NCBI RefSeq assembly: GCF_030719215.1
Contig: NZ_CP120983.1
Coordinates: forward strand, 5,208,001-5,272,000
Source: Streptomyces sp. Alt3
GTDB taxonomy: Bacteria; Actinomycetota; Actinomycetes; Streptomycetales; Streptomycetaceae
Direction of reading: 5' to 3'
Length of the DNA: 64,000 nucleotides
Positions 58,967 through 64,000 of the stretch are shown piece by piece. Under the pieces are notes generated by a model that was not told the DNA's origin, made no database searches, and saw only the letters and a list, made by a program, of their open reading frames with translations. How positions within the stretch are numbered: the first letter of the stretch is position 1; each line of letters starts with the position of its first letter. The translations under genes were made by a program, and so were the position numbers.

Positions 58967-59926
58967 TCAGCCGCCCGGGCGCGCCGCCGCCCGCTGTGCG
59001 CGCCCCGGTGTCGGGTCCAGGTACACCCGCTGGATCGACGGGTAGCGCTCCCGCAGCTGCTGCTCCGCCTCCTCGCACGCCCACTCGATCTGCGCGGCCG
59101 TCGAGGCGTCCCGGAAATCGACCTTCGCGGCGACCAGCAGCTCCGAGGGGCCCTGGATCAGCGTGGTCAGCTCCAGCACCTCGACGACGTGCGGCACGGA
59201 CAACAGTTCCTCGCGCACCCCGGCCCGCATGTCCGCCGGGAGCGGCCGGCCGATCAGCAGCTGGGCGTTGGACCGGCACAGCACCCACGCCACGTACACC
59301 AGCAGTACGCCGATGAGGATCGAGGCGATGCCGTCCCACACCGCCGAACCGGACAGCTGCCCGCCGAGCAGCCCGCCGGCCGCCAGCAGCAGCCCCGCCA
59401 GGGCCGCCGAGTCCTCCATCACGACGGCCTTGACCGCGGTGTCGGGGGTCCGGCGCAGATAGCGCGGCGCGGGCATCCGGAGCCGCGCGGCCTCCCCGCG
59501 CACCTGCCGTACCCCCGTGCGCAGCGAGAAGCCCTCCAGCAGGAAGGCCACCGCGAGGACGACGTAGGAGACGAGCGGATCGCCCAGCTCCTCACCCTTC
59601 AGCAGGGTGTGGATGCCGTCGTACAGGGAGAACACCGCGCCCCCGACGAACGTCGCGACGGCGGCGAGCATCGCCCAGATGTACCGCTCGGGGCCGTAGC
59701 CCAGCGGGTGGTCCTCGTCCGGCGGCTTCTCGCTGCGCTTCAGCGCGGTGAGGAGCATGAGCTCGGTGACGGTGTCGGCGACCGAGTGCGCCGCCTCCGA
59801 CAGCATCGCGCTCGAACCGCTGATCAGGCCCGCCACCAGCTTCGCCACCGCGATGCCGAGATTGGCGGCCGCCGCGACGACGACGGTGGACGTGGACTCG
59901 CCGCCCTCGGTCTGCTCGTCACCCAT
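58967..59926 (-). CDS. Cation diffusion facilitator (CDF) metal transporter
   Basis: A 319-residue metal efflux protein with about six membrane helices and a C-terminal cytoplasmic ferredoxin-like domain. AMLSEAAHSVADTVTELMLL carries the HxxxD metal site in helix 2, and EDHPLGYGPERY is a typical loop. KAVVMEDSAALAGLLLA supplies the second metal-site pair. CDF proteins exchange zinc, iron, manganese or cobalt for protons. ATG 59926 is the start. It is followed on the same strand by the P450 gene and preceded closely (28 bases) by the thioesterase. Confidence 0.9.
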   Translation of the reverse strand: MGDEQTEGGESTSTVVVAAAANLGIAVAKLVAGLISGSSAMLSEAAHSVADTVTELMLLTALKRSEKPPDEDHPLGYGPERYIWAMLAAVATFVGGAVFSLYDGIHTLLKGEELGDPLVSYVVLAVAFLLEGFSLRTGVRQVRGEAARLRMPAPRYLRRTPDTAVKAVVMEDSAALAGLLLAAGGLLGGQLSGSAVWDGIASILIGVLLVYVAWVLCRSNAQLLIGRPLPADMRAGVREELLSVPHVVEVLELTTLIQGPSELLVAAKVDFRDASTAAQIEWACEEAEQQLRERYPSIQRVYLDPTPGRAQRAAARPGG

Positions 59927-59954
59927 GGTGGGCAGTATGTCCGAATGCTCGGCC

Positions 59955-60830
59955 TCAGTCCCTCGGGACGCGTACCAGGCCCTCCTGGATGACCGTGATG
60001 GCCAGCTTGCCGTCCGCCGTCCAGATCCTGGCCTGCCCGAGACCGCGCCCGCCCGACGCGGACGGTGACTCCTGGTCGTACAGCAGCCACTCGTCGGCCC
60101 GGAAGGGGCGGTGGAACCACATCGCGTGGTCCAGGCTGGCGCCCACCACGTCGCCGACCGACCAGCCGCCGCGCCCGTGGGCGAGCAGCACGGAGTCGAG
60201 GAGCGTCATGTCGGAGACGTACGTCGCCATGCAGACGTGCAGCAGCGGGTCGTCCGCCAGCTTGCCGTGGGTCCGGAACCAGACCTGGGAGCGGGGCTCG
60301 CGGGGTTCACCGGCCGTGGCGAACGGCGGCGCGTCGACGTACCGCAGGTCGACGGCGGCCCGGGCCTCCAGCAGCCGGTCCACCATGCTCGGGTCGGTGA
60401 AGCGGTGCGCGTGGCGGGGCAGCATCTCCGCCGCCGTCGGCAGGGTCTCCGGGTCCGGCGCCGGGGGCATGACCGCCTGGTGGTCCATGCCCTCCTCGTG
60501 GACCTGGAACGACGCCGAGAGGTGGAAGATCGGCTTGCCGTGCTGGACGGCGACCACCCGGCGGGTCGTGAAGGAGCGCCCGTCGCGGATCCGGTCCACG
60601 CTGTAGACGATCGGCGCGCCCGGGTCCCCGGGGCGCAGGAAGTACGCGTGCAGGGAGTGGGCGCCACGGTCCCCGGGGACCGTGCGCCCGGCGGCGACCA
60701 GGGCCTGGGCCGCGACCTGGCCGCCGAAGACCCGGGGCACGACCGCCGAACGGCTCGTGCCCCGGAAGATGTCCTGCTCGATCCGCTCCAGGTCGAGCAG
60801 ATCGAGCAGGGATTCGAGTGCTGCGCTCAT
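59955..60830 (-). CDS. tesB: Acyl-CoA thioesterase II (TesB family)
   Basis: A 291-residue double-hotdog thioesterase hydrolysing medium- and long-chain acyl-CoA. LLDLLDLERIEQDIFRG opens the protein, VFGGQVAAQALVAAGRTV is the first hotdog core, SLHAYFLRPGDPGAPIVY contains the substrate-channel segment, and DHAMWFHRPFRADEWLLYDQES has the catalytic Asp region. The length is that of TesB. ATG 60830 is the start. It lies 21 bases after the acyl-CoA dehydrogenase stop, so the two probably form one transcript acting on acyl-CoA. Confidence 0.93.
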   Translation of the reverse strand: MSAALESLLDLLDLERIEQDIFRGTSRSAVVPRVFGGQVAAQALVAAGRTVPGDRGAHSLHAYFLRPGDPGAPIVYSVDRIRDGRSFTTRRVVAVQHGKPIFHLSASFQVHEEGMDHQAVMPPAPDPETLPTAAEMLPRHAHRFTDPSMVDRLLEARAAVDLRYVDAPPFATAGEPREPRSQVWFRTHGKLADDPLLHVCMATYVSDMTLLDSVLLAHGRGGWSVGDVVGASLDHAMWFHRPFRADEWLLYDQESPSASGGRGLGQARIWTADGKLAITVIQEGLVRVPRD

Positions 60831-60851
60831 GGAGGAGAAACGTAGCCGCTC

Positions 60852-62009
60852 TCAGAGGCCCATGGACTTGGCGATGATCGACTTCATGACCTCGCTGGTG
60901 CCGCCGTAGATGCGGTTGACCCGGTTGTCCGTGTACAGGCGGGCGATCGGGTACTCGTTCATGAAGCCGTAGCCGCCGTGCAGCTGGAGGCAGCGGTCGA
61001 TCACGCGGTGCGCGACCTCGGTGCAGAACAGCTTCGCCGATGCGGCCTCGGCGGGGGTGAGCTCGCCGGCGTCCAGGGCCTCGATCGCACGGTCGCAGAC
61101 GGCCTCGGCCGCGTCGACCTCGGCCTTGCAGGCGGCCAGTTCGAACTTGGTGTTCTGGAAGGACGCGACGGTCTTGCCGAAGACGGTGCGGTCCTGCGTG
61201 TACTGCTGGGCGAACCGCACGGCGGCCTTCGCCTGCGCGTACGCGCCGACGGCGATGCCCAGGCGCTCCTGGGGGAGGTTCTGGCCGAGGTAGGAGAAGC
61301 CCTTGTTCTCCTCGCCCAGCAGGTCGTCGACGGGCACCTTGACGTCCACGAAGGCCAGCTCGGCGGTGTCGGAGACCTTGAGGCCCAGCTTGTCCAGCTT
61401 GCGGCCGACCGAGTAGCCCTCGGACTTGGTGTCGACCACCAGGAGCGAGATGCCGTGGCGGCGGTCGTCGGCCTTGGGGGCGTCCGTGCGGGCGCAGACG
61501 ATGACCTTGTCGGCGTGCACACCACCGGTGATGAAGGTCTTGGCGCCGTTGAGGACGTAATGCGTGCCGTCCTCGGAGAGCTTGGCGGTCGTCTTCATGC
61601 CGGCCAGGTCCGAACCGGTGCCCGGCTCGGTCATGGCTATCGCGTACATGGACTTGCCGGAGACGAAGTCCGGCAGCCAGCGCTTCTTCTGCTCCTCGGT
61701 GGCGTACGCCTTGAGGTACGGAAGGCAGAGCAGGACGTGCACGCCGGAGCCGCCGAAGGAGATGCCCGCGCGGGCGGTCTCCTCGTACAGCACCGCCTCG
61801 AACTTGAAGGACTCCTCGCCGGCGCCGCCGTACTCCTCGGGCACCTCGATGCCGAAGATGCCCAGCTCGGCGAGCTTGTAGTAGAAGTCGCGAGGCGCCT
61901 GGCCCGCTGCGAACCACTCGTCGTAGACGGGGACGACCTCGGCCTCGATGAAGGCGCGGATGGTCTCCCGGAACGCCTCGTGGTCCTCGTTGTAAACCGT
62001 ACGGCGCAC
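60852..62009 (-). CDS. Acyl-CoA dehydrogenase
   Basis: A 385-residue FAD enzyme of fatty-acid or branched-chain acyl-CoA oxidation. IAMTEPGTGSDLAGMKTTA and YVLNGAKTFITGG are the flavin and substrate signatures, and LQLHGGYGFMNEYPIARLYTD with IYGGTSEVMKSIIAKSMGL ends the protein. GTG 62009 has GGAGG eight bases upstream. It is the first gene before tesB. It differs clearly from the dehydrogenase at 48687 and probably handles straight or longer chains. Confidence 0.93.
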   Translation of the reverse strand: MRRTVYNEDHEAFRETIRAFIEAEVVPVYDEWFAAGQAPRDFYYKLAELGIFGIEVPEEYGGAGEESFKFEAVLYEETARAGISFGGSGVHVLLCLPYLKAYATEEQKKRWLPDFVSGKSMYAIAMTEPGTGSDLAGMKTTAKLSEDGTHYVLNGAKTFITGGVHADKVIVCARTDAPKADDRRHGISLLVVDTKSEGYSVGRKLDKLGLKVSDTAELAFVDVKVPVDDLLGEENKGFSYLGQNLPQERLGIAVGAYAQAKAAVRFAQQYTQDRTVFGKTVASFQNTKFELAACKAEVDAAEAVCDRAIEALDAGELTPAEAASAKLFCTEVAHRVIDRCLQLHGGYGFMNEYPIARLYTDNRVNRIYGGTSEVMKSIIAKSMGL

Positions 62010-62287
62010 GGGGTGCCTCCTGGTGTCAGCTTCGGCTTCGGTCGCAGTGGCTAAGCGCTTGCTCAGTCCTGGTCAAAAGTTACCCGGCGGTCACGGCGGC
62101 TGTCCAGGGTGATGCGCAGCACGCCCGGCTCCCCGCAGGGCCCGCCGGGGGCGGGTGGTCGCGGAGCGTGGCCGCCGCGAGCGCTGTGTGCGTCTCGATG
62201 GCGAGGGGCGGCGGGCAGGCGCACAGTGAGATGAGAGCCGGTGAGGACGCGAGCAGCCTCGCCGCATCGATTCTCTGTGAGGCAGTC

Positions 62288-62728
62288 ATGGCTGAATTCG
62301 AGACCTCGGGCGGGAGTTCGGGGGAGAAGACGCGTGGCAGGACCACCATCGCGGACGGAGTGGTGGCCACCATCGCCGGCATCGCCATCCGTGAGACCGA
62401 GGGCGTGCACTCGGTGGGACGGGGAGCGTCCAAGGCGATAGGCGCGGTGGCGGGACGCGTGGGCGGGTCCTCCGGCGGAGGGCGCGGCGTGAAGGTGGAG
62501 GTGGGGGAGAAGCAGACCGCGGTCGACGTCGACATCGAGGTCGAGTACGGCATCCCCATCCATGAACTCGCCGACAAGGTCAGGACCCATGTGACCGACG
62601 CGGTGGAGACGATGACGGGCCTGGAGGTCGTCGAGATCAACATCAACGTCTTCGACGTCCACATCCCGGGCGACGACGACGATGACGACGAGGGGGACGG
62701 CGGCCGGTCCTCCGCGCGCGTGCAGTGA
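62288..62728 (+). CDS. Asp23/Gls24-family envelope stress protein
   Basis: A 146-residue Asp23 (DUF322) protein. TTIADGVVATIAGIAIRETEGVHSVG is the family signature. VDIEVEYGIPIHELADKVRTHV and GLEVVEININVFDVHIP follow. The C-terminus is a run of acidic residues (DDDDDDEGD). Gls24 proteins are cytoplasmic or membrane-associated stress proteins in Gram-positives, of unclear mechanism. ATG 62288 was preferred to an earlier start because it opens the protein just before the conserved block. It stands alone, divergent from the dehydrogenase at 62009. Confidence 0.88.
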   Translation: MAEFETSGGSSGEKTRGRTTIADGVVATIAGIAIRETEGVHSVGRGASKAIGAVAGRVGGSSGGGRGVKVEVGEKQTAVDVDIEVEYGIPIHELADKVRTHVTDAVETMTGLEVVEININVFDVHIPGDDDDDDEGDGGRSSARVQ

Positions 62729-62863
62729 CGACCGCCCCCGCGCAGTCCCACGCCCGCCGCCCGCGCACCCTCCACTGACTGTCAGTGGTGTGGTGCACCA
62801 TCGGACCTGTGGATCACCGCGAGGACGTGATCCCACGGGCCGACGGCAGGGCGGGGACGGGGC

Positions 62864-63205
62864 ATGGCTATCAGCGACCGGCGCATGGCGGAGTACGCGT
62901 TCCTGGGCGGGCTGTACCGGGACCCCTATTTCCCGGACCGTCTCGTCGACCGGGGCAGGGCCGTCCTGGTCCGGCTCTGCGAGCGCATCGAGGCGGAACA
63001 CCCGGCGGACCTGGCCGCGCTGTACGCGCTCACGCACGCGGCGACCGAGGAGTTCAACGCCCTGGAAGCCGAGTTCGAGGCGGCGGGGAGCGAGATCGAG
63101 ACGGTCGCCCGCGAGGAGATAGCCGAGGACTTCTGGTCGATCGCCATGGCCTACGGCTTCACCGGGGCGGATGTGGAGGAGCTCATCGCGACCCGGGACT
63201 GGTGA
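62864..63205 (+). CDS. Small acidic protein, DUF5713-like
   Basis: A 113-residue, acidic, probably helical protein. The pattern YFPDRLVDRGRAVLVRLCERIE, ALYALTHAATEEFNALEAEFE and EDFWSIAMAYGFTGADVEELIATRDW resembles the DUF5713 family, as I recall it. Function unknown. ATG 62864 is chosen as the first start in a GGGGACGGGG ribosome-binding context. The last 23 bases overlap the 3' end of the GH3 gene, which runs in the opposite direction. Confidence 0.7.
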   Translation: MAISDRRMAEYAFLGGLYRDPYFPDRLVDRGRAVLVRLCERIEAEHPADLAALYALTHAATEEFNALEAEFEAAGSEIETVAREEIAEDFWSIAMAYGFTGADVEELIATRDW

Positions 63206-64000
63206 GGTCCCCGGGGAGCGTCGCCCGCCCGCCCGCCGTCACCGTGAGCCGGGCCTCCTGGGTGAGGTGTGACGACGGCCCCGTCCCGATCGCGAACTCA
63301 CCGGGTTCCACGGCCCATTCACCGGCGTACGTGAACGAGGCCAGGGTGCGCGCGTCCACCGGGAAGGTGACGTCGGTGCTCTCACCGGGTGCCAGCTCCA
63401 CCCGGGCGAAGCCGCGCAGTTCGCGCGTCCGGGGCCACGTGGTGCCGCCGAGCACCCGGCGCACGTAGAGCTGCACGGTCTCCCGCACCGGCCGGGCCCC
63501 CGTGTTCGAGACCCGCACCTCGCAGACGACGGGCGCGGGGCCGTCGTCCTGTGCGAACGCGTCGGCTGCCGCGGCGGCGCCGGACAGCCGGGGCTCCCCG
63601 TACTCCACCGTCGTGTAGGACAGCCCGTGCCCGAAGGGATGGCGGGCGGTGGCGGGCTGGTCGACGTAACCCCGGTAGCCGTGGTCCTTCCCGTTGTAGA
63701 AGACGGGCAGCTGGGCCGCCGAGCGGGGCACGGAGACGGGCAGCCGCCCCTGCGGTCCTGCCGCGCCGAACAGCACGTCGGCGACCGCCCTTCCGCCCCA
63801 CGGACCCGGATACCAGGCACTCAGCACCGCCGCGGCCTTCCCGGTGAGGTCCGGCAGGGCGTGCGGCCGGCCCTGGACCAGCACCACGACCACCGGGGTC
63901 CCGGTCGCGGCGACTGCGTCCAGCAGCGCCGACTGGCCCTGCGGCAGCCCCAGCTCGGCCAGGTCGACGCCCTCACCGCAGGTCATCTCCACGGGATTGC
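63183..64000 (-). CDS. GH3 beta-glucosidase-like enzyme (partial, cut by the window edge)
   Basis: The C-terminal part of a family 3 glycoside hydrolase. PVVVVLVQGRPHALPDL and AWYPGPWGGRAVADVLFG belong to the second alpha/beta domain, and RHPFGHGLSYTTVEY closes it. A fibronectin type III-like C-terminal domain follows (VSNTGARPVRETVQLYV, FARVELAPGESTDVTFPV). The reading frame stays open to the right end of the window, so the start, nucleophile Asp domain and any signal peptide are missing. Substrates are probably beta-linked gluco- or xylo-oligosaccharides. No CebR operator is visible in the portion seen. Confidence 0.9.
   Translation of the reverse strand, partial: NPVEMTCGEGVDLAELGLPQGQSALLDAVAATGTPVVVVLVQGRPHALPDLTGKAAAVLSAWYPGPWGGRAVADVLFGAAGPQGRLPVSVPRSAAQLPVFYNGKDHGYRGYVDQPATARHPFGHGLSYTTVEYGEPRLSGAAAAADAFAQDDGPAPVVCEVRVSNTGARPVRETVQLYVRRVLGGTTWPRTRELRGFARVELAPGESTDVTFPVDARTLASFTYAGEWAVEPGEFAIGTGPSSHLTQEARLTVTAGGRATLPGDLTSPGSR

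Noticed and set aside
63183..64000. CebR-controlled beta-glucosidase
   Set aside because: The GH3 gene's promoter is outside the window, so no operator can be assessed.

Overview
The window is high-GC actinobacterial DNA that I read as Streptomyces. The support is the recognisable adpA-orn pair, the desEFABCD desferrioxamine operon, the cebEFG-bglC-cebR cellobiose locus, rare in-frame TTA (bldA-type) codons, GTG and TTG starts, and heavily overlapping operons. All calls come from reading the sequence; no database search was run.

Region 1 (1-19.0 kb) looks like an accessory biosynthetic island built from two convergent operons. The plus-strand side (about 3.0-12.1 kb) encodes a class III aminotransferase, an NAD-dependent epimerase, a membrane-anchored endonuclease/exonuclease/phosphatase-fold protein, a GT4 glycosyltransferase, a UbiA-type polyprenyl-phosphate phosphoribosyltransferase like Rv3806c, a GT2 glycosyltransferase, a flippase-like membrane protein and an aldo/keto reductase. 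The minus-strand side (19.0-12.1 kb) encodes a MATE exporter, a second GT2 enzyme, and close relatives of Bacillus NtdA, NtdB and NtdC, which make kanosamine from glucose 6-phosphate, followed by a LacI regulator. Upstream lie a LuxR-type regulator with two consecutive TTA codons, a small secreted protein and an aspartate-semialdehyde-dehydrogenase-like protein without the catalytic cysteine. I infer a developmentally controlled glycoconjugate or amino-sugar product that does not match any pathway I can name.

Region 2 (19.4-31.2 kb) holds a secreted protein divergent from an OmpR-type two-component system, a secreted GH18 chitinase, a 0.87-kb intergenic stretch with a 22-bp tandem array, and the complete ceb locus with three copies of the CebR operator. 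Region 3 (31.4-41.1 kb) has a TerD domain fused to a PD-(D/E)XK nuclease-like domain, a DUF4097 protein divergent from an unusual two-HTH regulator with a cluster of GTTGCAAC-type sites, tRNA-His, orn, adpA (with its TTA codon), a universal stress protein and glmS.

Region 4 (41.3-48.5 kb) is the desferrioxamine operon with two iron boxes. Region 5 (48.7-55.2 kb) is a leucine-catabolism operon (acyl-CoA dehydrogenase, HMG-CoA lyase, biotin-dependent carboxylase alpha and beta) divergent from a TetR gene, with a paired operator between them. Region 6 (55.3-64.0 kb) is mostly housekeeping: a phosphatase-family protein, an AraC regulator, a cytochrome P450, a CDF metal transporter, a TesB thioesterase, a second acyl-CoA dehydrogenase, an Asp23 protein, a small DUF5713-like protein, and a GH3 glycosidase cut by the right edge.
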